Shown here one piece after another: positions 37,320-46,710 of a stretch of 64,000 nucleotides of DNA (positions within the stretch are counted from its first letter, which is position 1; every line of letters begins with the position of its first letter). The position numbers and the translations under genes are program-made. Under the pieces are notes generated by a model. The model had not been told where the DNA came from and made no database searches. It saw nothing but the letters and a program-made list of their open reading frames with translations. Origin of the DNA: Chloroflexota bacterium (GTDB lineage: Bacteria > Chloroflexota > Anaerolineae > Anaerolineales > Anaerolineaceae); NCBI GenBank assembly GCA_004347695.1, contig SLTK01000009.1, positions 320,328 through 384,327 of the forward strand, written 5' to 3'.

Positions 37320-38342
37320 TTATTCTACGGGTGTGGGAGATTCAATGAGCGCTAAACGATCTTTTATGGCCTGGCGCAGGCCTTCCAGCAAGTCAACCTG
37401 GACGGCCTGGCGAGCCACGCGAATGGCGCTGACCAATGCACGGCTGTCTGAGCGTCCGTGACCAACAAAAACCAAACCATCAATGCCAAGAAGAGGGGCG
37501 GCGCCGGTTTCAGCCGGATCCAGTAATTTTTTAATATTCTTGAATGCCGGTTTGGCCAGCAACGCACCCAACCGGGTCGGAAATGAAGACATCAACTCGG
37601 CTCGCAGCTCATCGATCAACAGCTTGGCAACCGCTTCGGATGATTTGAGCAAAATATTGCCGGTAAAACCGTCCGTCACCACGACATCCGCTTCACCACC
37701 GAAGAGTTCCTTGCCTTCGACATTTCCAATAAAATTGAGACCGGATTTTTCCAAAAGCGGAAAAGTGTCGTGGGTCAGTGTGTTACCTTTGCCAGCCTCT
37801 TCACCGTTCGAAAGCAACCCCACTCGCGGTGAAGGCTTGTGGAGCACTCGCTCGACGTAGAGTGAACCCATCACCGCAAATTGCAGTAGAAATTCCGGCC
37901 GGCATTCCGAGTTGGCGCCAATATCGACTACGGCGCAATGCCCGCCTTTGACCGGAAACAGCGCGGTGAGACCCGGGCGGGCAACGCCCTGGATGCGCCC
38001 AAGCGTCCGCAGGCCGTTGAACATGGCAGCACCGGTATTCCCGGCAGTGACAAAAGCCTGGCCGCGACCGGATTTGACCAGTCCCAACCCGACCGCCATG
38101 CTATTGCGCGGCTTGCGGCGGGCGGCTTCGACCGGCTTTTCCCCCATTTCCACCAGATCGGGTGCGTCTTCTATGACGACCTGCAAATTCCCTGGGTTAA
38201 GAGCTTTCAGTTTCGGCTCGACCAATTCTCGGTTTCCGACCAGAATGATTTCCTCGCCGAACATTTCGGCGGCCGTCACTGCGGCTTGAATCTCTGGATC
38301 GGGGTACTTGTCACTGCCCATCGCGTCGAGGATGATGGTCAT
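37320..38342 (-). CDS. plsX: Phosphate acyltransferase PlsX
   Basis: A 340-residue PlsX, which makes acyl-phosphate from acyl-ACP for glycerolipid synthesis through PlsY. It opens with IILDAMGSDKYPDPEIQAAV and has RKPRNSMAVGLGLVKSGRGQ, FVTAGNTGAAM and VVTDGFTGNILLKSSE, all family hallmarks. ATG at 38342 with AAGGAG 6 bases upstream. The usual partners fabD/fabH are not here; a small membrane gene follows. Divergent from the tRNA-Leu gene. Confidence 0.95.
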   Translation of the reverse strand: MTIILDAMGSDKYPDPEIQAAVTAAEMFGEEIILVGNRELVEPKLKALNPGNLQVVIEDAPDLVEMGEKPVEAARRKPRNSMAVGLGLVKSGRGQAFVTAGNTGAAMFNGLRTLGRIQGVARPGLTALFPVKGGHCAVVDIGANSECRPEFLLQFAVMGSLYVERVLHKPSPRVGLLSNGEEAGKGNTLTHDTFPLLEKSGLNFIGNVEGKELFGGEADVVVTDGFTGNILLKSSEAVAKLLIDELRAELMSSFPTRLGALLAKPAFKNIKKLLDPAETGAAPLLGIDGLVFVGHGRSDSRALVSAIRVARQAVQVDLLEGLRQAIKDRLALIESPTPVE

Positions 38343-38395
38343 GGCTGCTCCTTATGCGTGTATTCATCGGATAAAAGAGGGGGACGAAAATTTTC

Positions 38396-38423
38396 TTGAC
38401 ATCTATCCAGAGCCGATTATAAT
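38396..38423 (+). promoter_or_regulatory. Strong sigma70 promoter of tRNA-Leu
   Basis: TTGACA at 38396-38401 and TATAAT at 38418-38423 are both perfect and 16 bases apart. The tRNA begins 12 bases after the -10 box, leaving a very short 5' leader. Confidence 0.85.
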
Positions 38424-38435
38424 TGCGAAGCCTTT

Positions 38436-38517
38436 GCGCTGGTGCTGGAATTGGCAGACAGGCATGGTTGAGGGCCATGTGCCGCAAGGCGTGGGGGTTC
38501 AAGTCCCCCCCAGCGCA
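38436..38517 (+). tRNA. tRNA-Leu (anticodon GAG)
   Basis: The acceptor stem pairs GCGCTGG with CCAGCGC, with discriminator A at 38517. The anticodon arm is CATGG-TTGAGGG-CCATG, giving anticodon GAG, which reads CUC and CUU. A long variable arm (TGCCGCAAGGCG region) fits class II tRNA-Leu, and the T arm is GGGGG-TTCAAGT-CCCCC. CCA is not encoded; CAG follows, so the CCA end must be added by nucleotidyltransferase. Confidence 0.95.
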
Positions 38518-38521
38518 CAGA

Positions 38522-38547
38522 AAAGCCGCCAAAACAGGCGGCTTTTT
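38522..38547 (+). terminator. Rho-independent terminator of tRNA-Leu
   Basis: AAAGCCGCC and GGCGGCTTT form a stem with a 6-base loop and a T-run. It ends just before the convergent polyprenyl synthase stop at 38551 and can serve both strands. Confidence 0.85.
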
Positions 38548-38550
38548 GTA

Positions 38551-39522
38551 TTAACTATTGCGGCGAGTGATGTAAAGGGTTAGCTGTTCAAGGTGCTGGC
38601 GTTCGGCGCACTCGGGCAACTGTTGCAGTTTTTCCAGCGCCTGATCGACAAAGCGGTTGGCTTCCGCCATGGCCAGGTCGATCGCTTCGCTGGCGCGGAT
38701 CTTCTCCACAAGGCGGGAAACCTGTTCATCGTAATGCAGGCAGTCTCCAGTCAGGATTTCCTGGGCATCCTCGTCTTCCGGGTGGTTTTCCAGGAAGAAA
38801 AGGGTCGGCAGAGTGATCAGGCCCTGGCGTAAATCGCTGCCCACCGGTTTTCCAAGCTGGGACTGGTCGCTGGTGAAATCAAACACATCGTCGATAATCT
38901 GGAATGCCATGCCAATATCATAGCCGTACTGGCGAACGAGGGTGGTCGTTTCTGCGCTGACCGGGCTGATCAATGCCGCGCAGCAGGTACAGGTCTCGAA
39001 CAGCGAGGCCGTCTTGGCGTAAATACGCTGATAATATTCATCGCGGTTGGCGCGGCAGCGGCTGGTGAAAAGCTGGGTGATTTCGCCATTCACGATAACG
39101 CCAAGTGTGGTGGCAAACAGGCTGATGGCTGGCACGGATTCGGTATCAGCAGCCAGTTTGGCAGCCCTAGCAAACAAAAAGTCGCCCGTGAGGACGGTGG
39201 CCCCCGGCGACCAGCGGGAATTCAGGGTAGGAATACCGCGGCGCAGCAGCGATCCATCGATCAAATCGTCATGCACCAGGGTGGCGGTGTGCAGCAGCTC
39301 GATGGCAGCGGCCAGCGTCACCAGGCGGTCTTCATCCGCGCCTAACATGCGCCCGGTCAGAATGGTCAAGGTGGGACGAATGCGTTTGCCCCCAGACGAA
39401 ATCAAATGATCCAGAGCAGCTTTCAGGTCCGGGTTATGGCCTTCTGCCTGGGACCGCATCAAGTGTTCGACACGGTGAATTTGATCTTGAACAGGGACGA
39501 AGAACGAGGTGGTAGTGCTCAA
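38551..39522 (-). CDS. Trans-polyprenyl diphosphate synthase
   Basis: A 323-residue isoprenyl synthase: GGKRIRP for substrate binding, the first Asp-rich motif DDLID (Asp85, Asp86, Asp89) in LVHDDLIDGSLLRRG, and the second, IIDDVFDF (Asp211, Asp212, Asp215). It condenses IPP onto allylic diphosphates; the small side chains before the first motif fit a medium or long chain product, such as a quinone tail, but chain length is inferred. The start is TTG at 39522 directly after the tatD stop, with GGAG 7 bases upstream. Last gene of the pgm-tatD-synthase run. Confidence 0.9.
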   Translation of the reverse strand: MSTTTSFFVPVQDQIHRVEHLMRSQAEGHNPDLKAALDHLISSGGKRIRPTLTILTGRMLGADEDRLVTLAAAIELLHTATLVHDDLIDGSLLRRGIPTLNSRWSPGATVLTGDFLFARAAKLAADTESVPAISLFATTLGVIVNGEITQLFTSRCRANRDEYYQRIYAKTASLFETCTCCAALISPVSAETTTLVRQYGYDIGMAFQIIDDVFDFTSDQSQLGKPVGSDLRQGLITLPTLFFLENHPEDEDAQEILTGDCLHYDEQVSRLVEKIRASEAIDLAMAEANRFVDQALEKLQQLPECAERQHLEQLTLYITRRNS

Positions 39523-40323
39523 TCAAAGGCTCCAATTGAATAAATTGCTTGCGTTCCGGGTGGTAACTTCGATGACCTGCTCGATTTCCATCTGTCTGTG
39601 GTCTGACAGAGCCTGCGCTATCCGCGCAACGAAGGCTGGCTCATTGCGGGTGCCGCGATGAGGATGGGGCGTCAGGTAAGGGGAGTCGGTTTCGATCAAT
39701 AGGTTCTCTATGGGATGTTCACGAGCCAGCAGATGTTTGTCGACGGCGTTCTTATAGGTCAGCGGTCCGGCTATACTGATAAAAAAACCTGAGCGGCGGG
39801 CTTGTTGTGCCGTAGCTAAATCTCCTTCGTAAGAATGGAGCACACCTGCCCGTCCAACGAGCGAAGAGTTCGCCTCGCGCAGTTTTTCAGACCAATTGTT
39901 CAGCAAGGGCAGCAAGTCAGCTAGGGCTTCGCGACTGTGCAGGACAGCCGGCTTTTCGACCTGCGCCGCCAGGTCCAGTTGCGCCAGCAGAATCTCCCGT
40001 TGCAACTTCGGATCGGTGTCTTTCCAATGGTTATCCAGGCCAATTTCACCGATCGCCACCACCTTGGGGTGAGCGGCCAGGTCTTCCAGCGCTTTCATCG
40101 CACCGGGCTGCCAGTCGCTGCCAACATTGGGGTGAATACCTACTGCGGCGTAAACTTCGGGGTAGCGATCTGCCAGTTCCACAGCTTTACGGCTGCTCTC
40201 CAGATCAATGCCAGGCACGAGAATCCGGCCTATTTCGGCCACCCGGGCGCGCTCCAACACCTCTTCCAGGTCATTATTGAATTGATTAAGGTTCAGATGG
40301 CAGTGCGTATCAGTAAGAAACAC
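39523..40323 (-). CDS. tatD: TatD-family metal-dependent hydrolase
   Basis: A 266-residue TIM-barrel with metal ligands in TDTHCHLNLN (HxH), EIGLDNHW (Glu), LHSRE (His), SYEGD and ETDSPYLTPHPHRG. TatD/YcfH proteins are Mg-dependent DNases/exonucleases acting in DNA repair and quality control. The start is GTG at 40323. It is followed without gap by the polyprenyl synthase and preceded by the hexomutase with 3 bases between, so the three form an operon. Confidence 0.93.
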   Translation of the reverse strand: MFLTDTHCHLNLNQFNNDLEEVLERARVAEIGRILVPGIDLESSRKAVELADRYPEVYAAVGIHPNVGSDWQPGAMKALEDLAAHPKVVAIGEIGLDNHWKDTDPKLQREILLAQLDLAAQVEKPAVLHSREALADLLPLLNNWSEKLREANSSLVGRAGVLHSYEGDLATAQQARRSGFFISIAGPLTYKNAVDKHLLAREHPIENLLIETDSPYLTPHPHRGTRNEPAFVARIAQALSDHRQMEIEQVIEVTTRNASNLFNWSL

Positions 40324-40326
40324 CGG

Positions 40327-41748
40327 TTAATTCAACCCTGCGATGGCTAATCCGTCCTGCAGTATGGCGGCAACCCGATCCCCGTGGGTGGTTTCGCAGT
40401 ATACCCGCATGATGGGCTCGGTGCCGGAGAAGCGGATCAGCAACCAGCCGCCGTCCTCCAGTAAGAATTTATACCCGTCCAGTGTGTTTAAACCGGTAAC
40501 TTTTAGGCCGCCAATGGTTGCGGGGTTTGCTGCGAGGATCCGTTCAATTTTAGCCTGCGGATCGCCATCGAAACGGGTGTCGATGCGGTCGTAATAATGC
40601 GGGCCAACGATGGAAAAAAGCTGAGCGAGCAGTTGAGAAGGCGATTTCTTCAGTTTCACCATCATATCGAGAAAGTACAGGCCGGCCAGAATACCGTCGC
40701 GTTCCGGAACATTGCCGCGGAAGGCATAACCACCCGATTCCTCGCCGCCGATCAAAGCGTTGGTCTCTGAGAACTTGGGGGCAACGTATTTGAAACCCAC
40801 CCCGGTCTCATAAACGGGAACATTGTAAATTTTGCCCAACTTTTCGAGCATGGAGGTGGTAGATAAAGTTTTGACGATCGCGCCGCGCTCCCCCCGGACT
40901 TCAAGTAAGTAGTAAGCCAGCAGGCCATAAGCCTGCAACTGGTTGATGAAAACCCCATGCTCGTCCCCAAGCCCGACCCGGTCGGCATCACCGTCGGTGA
41001 TCAATAGCACATCTGCGCCATGCTTGACCGTTTCTGCCAGACCGACATCGATGTTCGGTGGAATGGGTTCCGGACGTTTCATCTCGGGAAAACTCGGGTT
41101 GCGCTGGTTGTGAATTTCGATGACCTGCGTTTTACCGCCTGCCAGCAGGCGCGGGAACCAACCCGCACCGTTGCCCCACATGGTGTCCACCATAACTTTG
41201 AGACCGGCATCCTTAATGGGCTGCAGGTCGATCAAATCCTTCAGATGCTCAATGTAGGCGGGAGCAGGGTCGAAATAGACCAACCGTTTTTCGGCTTCTG
41301 CCTGGGCAGCGGGCATGACCTTCACACCTTCGCTCGAGTCGGGGATCAGATCTTCAATTTTCTTCAAGCCCTGCGGGTCAATCGCGCCGCCGGAAGAATC
41401 CCGCACCTTAAAGCCGTTGTCTGTTGGCGGGTTGTGCGAGGCGGTAATATTGACTGCTCCTGCTGCTTTCAGGTTGACGGTCGAAAAGGAGATGACCGGG
41501 GTCGGCGTGGGTCCATTGGTAAGGTAAACCTTCATGCCATTTGCGCATAGAACTTCTGCGACCGCCAGCGCAAAATTTTCAGACATAAAACGCTTGTCGT
41601 GGCCAACCACAATCCAGGAGTTGCTTTTTCCGATGGAGACCATGTAAGCAGCGAAGCCCTGAGCGCAGCGCCGGACATTTTCAAAGGTGTAATCTTCGGC
41701 AACATACCCCCGCCAACCATCCGTCCCGAATTTTATCTTTTGCAGCAT
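40327..41748 (-). CDS. Phosphohexomutase (phosphoglucomutase/phosphomannomutase)
   Basis: A 473-residue alpha-D-phosphohexomutase. Active-site phosphoserine Ser104 is in [14 protein letters not shown], the Mg loop is TDGDADRVG (Asp252, 254, 256), the sugar-binding loop is [10 protein letters not shown], and the phosphate-binding loop is [12 protein letters not shown]. The GEESGG form occurs in both glucose and mannose enzymes, so the preferred substrate is uncertain. It provides hexose 1-phosphates for sugar nucleotides. ATG at 41748 has GAGGAGC upstream. Confidence 0.92.
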   Translation of the reverse strand: MLQKIKFGTDGWRGYVAEDYTFENVRRCAQGFAAYMVSIGKSNSWIVVGHDKRFMSENFALAVAEVLCANGMKVYLTNGPTPTPVISFSTVNLKAAGAVNITASHNPPTDNGFKVRDSSGGAIDPQGLKKIEDLIPDSSEGVKVMPAAQAEAEKRLVYFDPAPAYIEHLKDLIDLQPIKDAGLKVMVDTMWGNGAGWFPRLLAGGKTQVIEIHNQRNPSFPEMKRPEPIPPNIDVGLAETVKHGADVLLITDGDADRVGLGDEHGVFINQLQAYGLLAYYLLEVRGERGAIVKTLSTTSMLEKLGKIYNVPVYETGVGFKYVAPKFSETNALIGGEESGGYAFRGNVPERDGILAGLYFLDMMVKLKKSPSQLLAQLFSIVGPHYYDRIDTRFDGDPQAKIERILAANPATIGGLKVTGLNTLDGYKFLLEDGGWLLIRFSGTEPIMRVYCETTHGDRVAAILQDGLAIAGLN

Positions 41749-41891
41749 GAGTGCTCCTCAGAACTACCTGTGAGAATCAGTACAATATCGCTTATTATAA
41801 CAGGGGTTGGGTGGGGGCGAAAGTTTTTTCTATATAAAAGACCATGCTATAATTTACCGTTACGGTCTGATTTGAAAGGTGAAATGACAAA

Positions 41892-43049
41892 GTGAAAGAG
41901 CGAATTTATCTGGATTATGCCGCCACAACCCCGGTTGATCCGCGGGTCGTTGAGCGCATGTTACCCTTTTTTAGTGGTACTTTTGGCAACCCTTCATCGG
42001 TTCATTGGTTTGGGCAGCAGGCTGAAGCAGCCCTGGAGAGCGCCCGGGAGACAGTCGCCGGTGCATTGGGTGCGAGGCCGGAAGAAATCGTCTTTACCAG
42101 TTGCGGGACGGAAAGCGACAATTTGGCCATTCGCGGGATGGCTTTTGCACAGCGCGAAAAAACCGGTGCGCAACGCATCATCACCACACCTGTTGAACAC
42201 CACGCAGTCCTCCATACCGTCGAACAATTGGTGGAACTAAACGGCTTCAAGATGGATTTGCTGCCGGTTGACCAGTACGGGATGGTTGACTCTGAAGATT
42301 TGCGCCATGCGTTGCGCGACGATGTGGCGCTGGTCAGTATCATGTATGCCAACAACGAAATCGGCACCATCAACCCCATGGCAGAAATTGGAAAGTTGTG
42401 CCGGCAGCGTGGCGTCCCGCTGCATTCGGATGCTGTGCAAGCCGCGGCCCACCTGCCCATGAATGTCGTGCGCGACCAGATCGATTTACTGGCGATCGGG
42501 GCGCATAAATTTTACGGCCCAAAAGGCGTTGGGGCGCTGGCGGTGCGTAAAAATGTTGGACTGCACCCGTCACAGACCGGCGGCGGTCAGGAAGATGGGC
42601 GGCGGGCGGGAACTCAAAATATTCCGTATATCGTTGGGCTGGCCGAAGCCTTGAAATTGACGGTAGATGATTTGGAAGCTCGCCGGCGGCGACATGTCGC
42701 CAAACGCGACCATTTGATTGCCGGCGTATTAGGTAATGTGCCAGGTTCACGCCTGACCGGGCATCCCACCGAGCGATTGCCAAACCACGCCAGCTTTGCC
42801 TTCGAAAATCTGGATGGAAATCACCTGCTTACTTTGCTGGATGCGACCGGTTTTGCCTGCTCATCCGGCTCAGCCTGCAAAGTCGGCGATCCTAAACCTT
42901 CGGCTGTGCTTAACGCAATTGGTCTGTCGCAGGCCTGGACGCTCGGTTCGCTGCGCGTGACTCTGGGTGAGAGCACCACACTTGATCAAATTGAATCATT
43001 CATCGAGGTGCTGCCCTCACTGGTGAACAAAGTGCGCGGCGCTGCGTGA
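41892..43049 (+). CDS. iscS: Cysteine desulfurase (NifS/IscS family)
   Basis: A 385-residue PLP enzyme that takes sulfur from cysteine. YLDYAATTPVDPRV opens the protein; PLP lysine Lys206 is in GAHKFYGPKG, and the persulfide cysteine Cys329 in CSSGSACK. The GTG start at 41892 is forced because the ATG at 41884 runs into a stop at once. The neighbour mnmA starts 14 bases later and needs exactly this sulfur, so delivery to tRNA thiolation is the best-supported role; Fe-S cluster supply is also possible. A TATAAT at 41848 lies upstream. Confidence 0.93.
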   Translation: MKERIYLDYAATTPVDPRVVERMLPFFSGTFGNPSSVHWFGQQAEAALESARETVAGALGARPEEIVFTSCGTESDNLAIRGMAFAQREKTGAQRIITTPVEHHAVLHTVEQLVELNGFKMDLLPVDQYGMVDSEDLRHALRDDVALVSIMYANNEIGTINPMAEIGKLCRQRGVPLHSDAVQAAAHLPMNVVRDQIDLLAIGAHKFYGPKGVGALAVRKNVGLHPSQTGGGQEDGRRAGTQNIPYIVGLAEALKLTVDDLEARRRRHVAKRDHLIAGVLGNVPGSRLTGHPTERLPNHASFAFENLDGNHLLTLLDATGFACSSGSACKVGDPKPSAVLNAIGLSQAWTLGSLRVTLGESTTLDQIESFIEVLPSLVNKVRGAA

Positions 43050-43062
43050 GGGTGGTTCAACC

Positions 43063-44163
43063 ATGAAAAAGGGAACGTCCGTAGTCGTCGCCATGAGCGG
43101 CGGTGTGGATAGTTCGGTGGCTGCAGCATTGCTGGTGGAGCAGGGCTATGATGTAACCGGCGTGATGCTGCGCCTGTGGTCTGAACCCGGCAAAGAGGAT
43201 AGCAACCGCTGTTGCACCCCGGACGCTATGGCGGGCGCGCGGCGGGTTGCAGCCAAACTCGGCATCCCCTTCTATGCGCTCAACAGCCAGGATTTGTTCC
43301 ACGATGTGGTTGTACAATCATTCATCGAAGGTTATCGCAACGGCATCACCCCCAATCCCTGTATATTGTGCAATCAGCTCATTCGCTGGGGTTTCATGTA
43401 CGAAACCGCGCAAGAACTGGGCGCAGAATTCATGGCAACCGGGCATTATGCGCAGGTCCATTCAAAGCCTGACGGCAATGTCGAGTTGCGCCGCGGATTG
43501 GACCCTGATAAGGATCAGTCATACGTGATGAGCGTACTGACCCAGGAGAAATTGCGCCGCACCTTGTTCCCGGTCGGCGGCATGGCCAAACCTGAAGTGC
43601 GCGCACATGCCCGGCGTTTTGGTCTGACCGTCGCTGACCGGGCAGACAGCCAGGATTTGTGCTTTTTAGCCGGGCAGGATTACCGAAGTTTTTTGGCGAG
43701 ACATGCCCCGGAAGTTGTACAGCCTGGAAAAATTGTCCAGGCGGACGGCCGCCATGTTGGTGAACACCAGGGGCTGGCGTTTTACACCATTGGTCAGCGC
43801 AAGGGGCTGGGGGTTGCGGCTTCCAGGCCATTGTATGTTCTCGAGAAAAACCTGGCGAACAACGAACTGGTGGTTGGTGATGAAGCTCATCTCGGTCGCA
43901 GTGGCCTGACAGCCGGGGGGATGAACTGGGTTTCCGGAACGGCTCCTGCAGAGCCTTTTGAAGCTGAGGTAAAAATCCGTTACCGGGCCGTTCTGGCGCC
44001 GGCAGTTGTTACTCCGCAAGGCAATAACCAGATTACCGTCCATTTCAAAAATTCAATGCGCGATATTACCGTTGGACAGCGGGTTGTTATCTATAATGGG
44101 GAGGTGGTTCGGGGCGGGGGAACCATCCAGACATCCTTCAACACGATCGAGGAACCAGCATGA
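43063..44163 (+). CDS. mnmA: tRNA-specific 2-thiouridylase MnmA
   Basis: A 366-residue enzyme that thiolates U34 of Lys, Glu and Gln tRNAs. The PP-loop is AMSGGVDSSVAAALL (about 10-24); the catalytic cysteines are Cys102 in NPCILCNQ and Cys199 in DSQDLCFLAG, the same numbers as in E. coli. GATGHYAQV-type and DKDQSYVM motifs are present. It works with the upstream cysteine desulfurase. ATG at 43063; its stop overlaps the next small gene by ATGA. Confidence 0.96.
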   Translation: MKKGTSVVVAMSGGVDSSVAAALLVEQGYDVTGVMLRLWSEPGKEDSNRCCTPDAMAGARRVAAKLGIPFYALNSQDLFHDVVVQSFIEGYRNGITPNPCILCNQLIRWGFMYETAQELGAEFMATGHYAQVHSKPDGNVELRRGLDPDKDQSYVMSVLTQEKLRRTLFPVGGMAKPEVRAHARRFGLTVADRADSQDLCFLAGQDYRSFLARHAPEVVQPGKIVQADGRHVGEHQGLAFYTIGQRKGLGVAASRPLYVLEKNLANNELVVGDEAHLGRSGLTAGGMNWVSGTAPAEPFEAEVKIRYRAVLAPAVVTPQGNNQITVHFKNSMRDITVGQRVVIYNGEVVRGGGTIQTSFNTIEEPA

Positions 44164-44468
44164 CGATCCAGGCAGTTTTGTTAGGCATTTTTGCCCCGAT
44201 TTTTTTGGGGGCAGTATTTCATCTCTGGCGTGGGGGAGCAACCTGGCGGTTGGGATTGTACATCCTGCTGGCTGAGGCTGGTTTCTGGCTGGGCCACATG
44301 GCGGGGACCCAACTGGGCTGGGAATTCCTGAAAGTTGGATCGCTGCAGATGGGAATCGGAACCATCGGCGCTATTTTGTTTATGCTGCTGGGACACTGGT
44401 TGAGTTTTAAACAGCCGGAGGCTGAAACTGCCCGGCCAAAACGACCCACCCGGAGCGTGCGCCGGTGA
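44160..44468 (+). CDS. Small membrane protein, three helices, unknown function
   Basis: I do not recognise this 102-residue protein. It has three hydrophobic segments (about 5-22, 30-50 and 62-82) and a short basic tail rich in Arg/Pro/Lys. The start ATG overlaps the mnmA stop and its own stop overlaps the trmI start (GTGA), so it is translationally locked between two tRNA-modification genes. That position could mean a link to the membrane or simply a conserved neighbour. Confidence 0.75.
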   Translation: MTIQAVLLGIFAPIFLGAVFHLWRGGATWRLGLYILLAEAGFWLGHMAGTQLGWEFLKVGSLQMGIGTIGAILFMLLGHWLSFKQPEAETARPKRPTRSVRR

Positions 44469-45364
44469 GTTGGAACCTTCACGGCACCCACGTTGAGGAT
44501 GGCGACCTGGTTCAACTGGTTGGGCTGCGTCATAAGAGTTTTATTATTCGGGTCACTGCTGGCGGCAAGATGGAATCGCACCGCGGCGTGATCAAGCACG
44601 ATGACCTGATCGGTAAACCCTGGGGTACCAAGGTCACCAGTCACCTGGGCAACCCATTCTTTATTTTGCAACCGGCATTGGGCGATTTGCTTAAAGAAAT
44701 GCCGCGCACCACGCAAATTATGTATCCGAAGGAAATCGGCTTTATTCTGGTCAACATGGGGATTGGCGAAGGACAACTGGTGGTGGAAGCCGGCACCGGA
44801 TCTGGCGCGTTAACTACTGCTTTGGCCTTTGCCGTCGGCAAAACTGGACGGGTGGTGAGTTATGAAGCTCGCCCGGAAATGCAAGCCCTGGCGATGAAAA
44901 ATTTGACCCGGCTGGGATTGGTCGATCGAGTCGAGTTCAAGCTGCGCGACATTAGCGAGGGTTTTGATGAAACCGGCGTGGATGCCCTGTTCCTGGATGT
45001 GCAGAATCCATATGATTTCATCGCACAGGTGAAAACTGCGCTTAAATTTGGCGGTTTCTTTGGCGCCATTTTGCCGACCGCCAACCAGGTCAGCAGGTTG
45101 GTATTGGCTTTGCGACAGAATAATTTTGCATTCATAGACATTTGCGAGCTTCTGCTGCGCTACTACAAGGCGGAACCCGAACGTTTCCGGCCGGTTGATC
45201 GGATGATCGCTCATACCGGCTACTTGCTGTTCGCCCGACCGGTCATCATCGAGCAGGAAGATGACCAGACGACATTGTTGGAAATCGAAGGCCGAAAGAC
45301 AGGCTTCGCGCTGAAGTCCGCTGAGCCGGATGCGGAAATCGATAGCGCGGATGAAGCTGACTGA
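44465..45364 (+). CDS. trmI: tRNA (adenine58-N1)-methyltransferase TrmI
   Basis: A 299-residue methyltransferase. The N-terminal barrel domain has GLRHKSFIIRVTAGGKMESH and HDDLIGKPWGT, followed by PRTTQIMYPKEIGFIL and the SAM site VEAGTGSGALTTALA, then FLDVQNPYDF. These are the marks of TrmI, which makes m1A58 in the T loop and, in thermophiles, helps tRNA stability. The GTG start overlaps the preceding gene (GTGA). An acidic C-terminal tail of about 20 residues follows the fold. Confidence 0.93.
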   Translation: MSWNLHGTHVEDGDLVQLVGLRHKSFIIRVTAGGKMESHRGVIKHDDLIGKPWGTKVTSHLGNPFFILQPALGDLLKEMPRTTQIMYPKEIGFILVNMGIGEGQLVVEAGTGSGALTTALAFAVGKTGRVVSYEARPEMQALAMKNLTRLGLVDRVEFKLRDISEGFDETGVDALFLDVQNPYDFIAQVKTALKFGGFFGAILPTANQVSRLVLALRQNNFAFIDICELLLRYYKAEPERFRPVDRMIAHTGYLLFARPVIIEQEDDQTTLLEIEGRKTGFALKSAEPDAEIDSADEAD

Positions 45365-45384
45365 CCAATCTAGGATTTGAGAGG

Positions 45385-46002
45385 ATGAGCGATTTCGAAA
45401 ATTCTTCCGCGATGCTGACCTCCGAAGATATTCGTTCGCGTCTCGAAACCTATTGCCGCGGTATGGCCGATCACGGAGAAGCGTACAACGGCCGTAAGGC
45501 GGCAGTTTTGATACCTTTGTACTGGTATGGCGGCGAATGGCATGTGCTCTTTACCCGCCGCTCGGAGGGTGTGAACGATCATAAGGGGCAAGTGTCCTTT
45601 CCAGGTGGCGCAGTCGAGGCCGATGACCGGAACGTGTTTCAGGCAGCGCTGCGAGAGGCCAATGAAGAAATTGGGTTGGAACCAGGCGATGTGGAAATCC
45701 TTGGCCGGCTGAAAGATTACATCACCATTTCCCAATTTGTCATTTCACCGATCGTTGCACGCATAAACTGGCCGTTCCCCATCCACACCAATTCCAGTGA
45801 AGTCAGCCGGGTGTTTTCCATACCGCTCAGCTTCCTGGGAGATCGAGCAAACATCGAAATTCGTACCCACACCTTCTCAGATGGGCAGACCACGCGCTTA
45901 TTTTATTTCGCACCGTATGACGGGGAAATATTGTGGGGGATCACTGCGAGGATAACCGTGCGGCTGCTTAAAGTGCTTGGGTTTTTGGAAAATGGTTATT
46001 AG
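45385..46002 (+). CDS. Nudix hydrolase, CoA-pyrophosphatase-like
   Basis: A 205-residue Nudix protein with HVLFTRRSEGVNDHKGQVSF followed by PGG, which is the NuCoA-type lead sequence, and box REANEEIGL (90-98). The Glu expected at position 81 of the Nudix box is Asp, common in this branch. It probably splits CoA or a related diphosphate. ATG at 45385 follows trmI by 20 bases, so it may be the last gene of the tRNA-modification operon. A strong hairpin terminator follows. Confidence 0.85.
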   Translation: MSDFENSSAMLTSEDIRSRLETYCRGMADHGEAYNGRKAAVLIPLYWYGGEWHVLFTRRSEGVNDHKGQVSFPGGAVEADDRNVFQAALREANEEIGLEPGDVEILGRLKDYITISQFVISPIVARINWPFPIHTNSSEVSRVFSIPLSFLGDRANIEIRTHTFSDGQTTRLFYFAPYDGEILWGITARITVRLLKVLGFLENGY

Positions 46003-46019
46003 GCATTTGTGAGCCATAC

Positions 46020-46058
46020 AAAAAGAGGCTGCTCCAATTTCTGGAACAGCCTCTTTTT
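46020..46058. terminator. Bidirectional Rho-independent terminator
   Basis: AAAAAGAGGCTG-C-TCCA pairs with TGGA-A-CAGCCTCTTTTT around a short loop. A and T runs on both sides let it stop both the Nudix gene and the convergent L25 gene. Confidence 0.9.
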
Positions 46059-46071
46059 GTTTTTACGAAGA

Positions 46072-46710
46072 TCAGTCTTCGACTTCTTCTTCCTTCTTAC
46101 CACGTTCGATCACTTCGGGTTCAGCTACAGCTTCGGTAACCTCTTCCACTTCTTCAACAGCGCCGCCGGTGATAACCACTACGACGTCGTTTAGATCGTG
46201 AAGTATTTCGATCTGGTCGCTAACCTTTAATGCGCTAACCAGAATGGACTGGCCGATGTTGGTGAGTCCGGAAATATCCACCGAATACTTTTCTGGAAGG
46301 TCCTGGGGAAGGCCTTCGACCTCGATTTCGGTCATTTCATGGACAACCACGCCGTTCAAATCTTTGACGGCCGGAGAAACGCCTACCAATTCGATGGAAA
46401 CCTTGGAGCGGATCTTCTCAGTTAAAGAAACTACCTGGAAATCAACGTGGAGAAATTCATTGCGAATGTAATCCATCTGGCGTTCACGCACCAGTGTCGC
46501 CAGTTCTTTGCCATCGAGAACGATGGTCACGATTTGCGATTGCGACGCCTTCTTTAGAACGCGGGAGGCGTTGCGAAAATCCATTTCAATGGCAACGGGC
46601 TCAAAATTATGGCCGTACATGACGCCCGGCAACTTGCCAGCGCGGCGCAAAGCACCAACCTGTTTCCCGGTAACAGTACGCCGGGCCGCTTCGACCAAAA
46701 CTTTTTCCAT
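46072..46710 (-). CDS. rplY: Ribosomal protein L25/general stress protein Ctc
   Basis: A 212-residue two-domain L25 (TL5/CTC type). The N-terminal 5S rRNA-binding domain has EAARRTVTGKQVGALRRAGK and GVMYGHN; the C-terminal TL5 domain has VHEMTEIEVEGLPQDLPE and VDISGLTNIGQSI. A Glu-rich tail ends the protein. It binds 5S rRNA in the large subunit. ATG at 46710 has GGA-type ribosome site upstream. Alone on its strand with its own terminator. Confidence 0.94.
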   Translation of the reverse strand: MEKVLVEAARRTVTGKQVGALRRAGKLPGVMYGHNFEPVAIEMDFRNASRVLKKASQSQIVTIVLDGKELATLVRERQMDYIRNEFLHVDFQVVSLTEKIRSKVSIELVGVSPAVKDLNGVVVHEMTEIEVEGLPQDLPEKYSVDISGLTNIGQSILVSALKVSDQIEILHDLNDVVVVITGGAVEEVEEVTEAVAEPEVIERGKKEEEVED

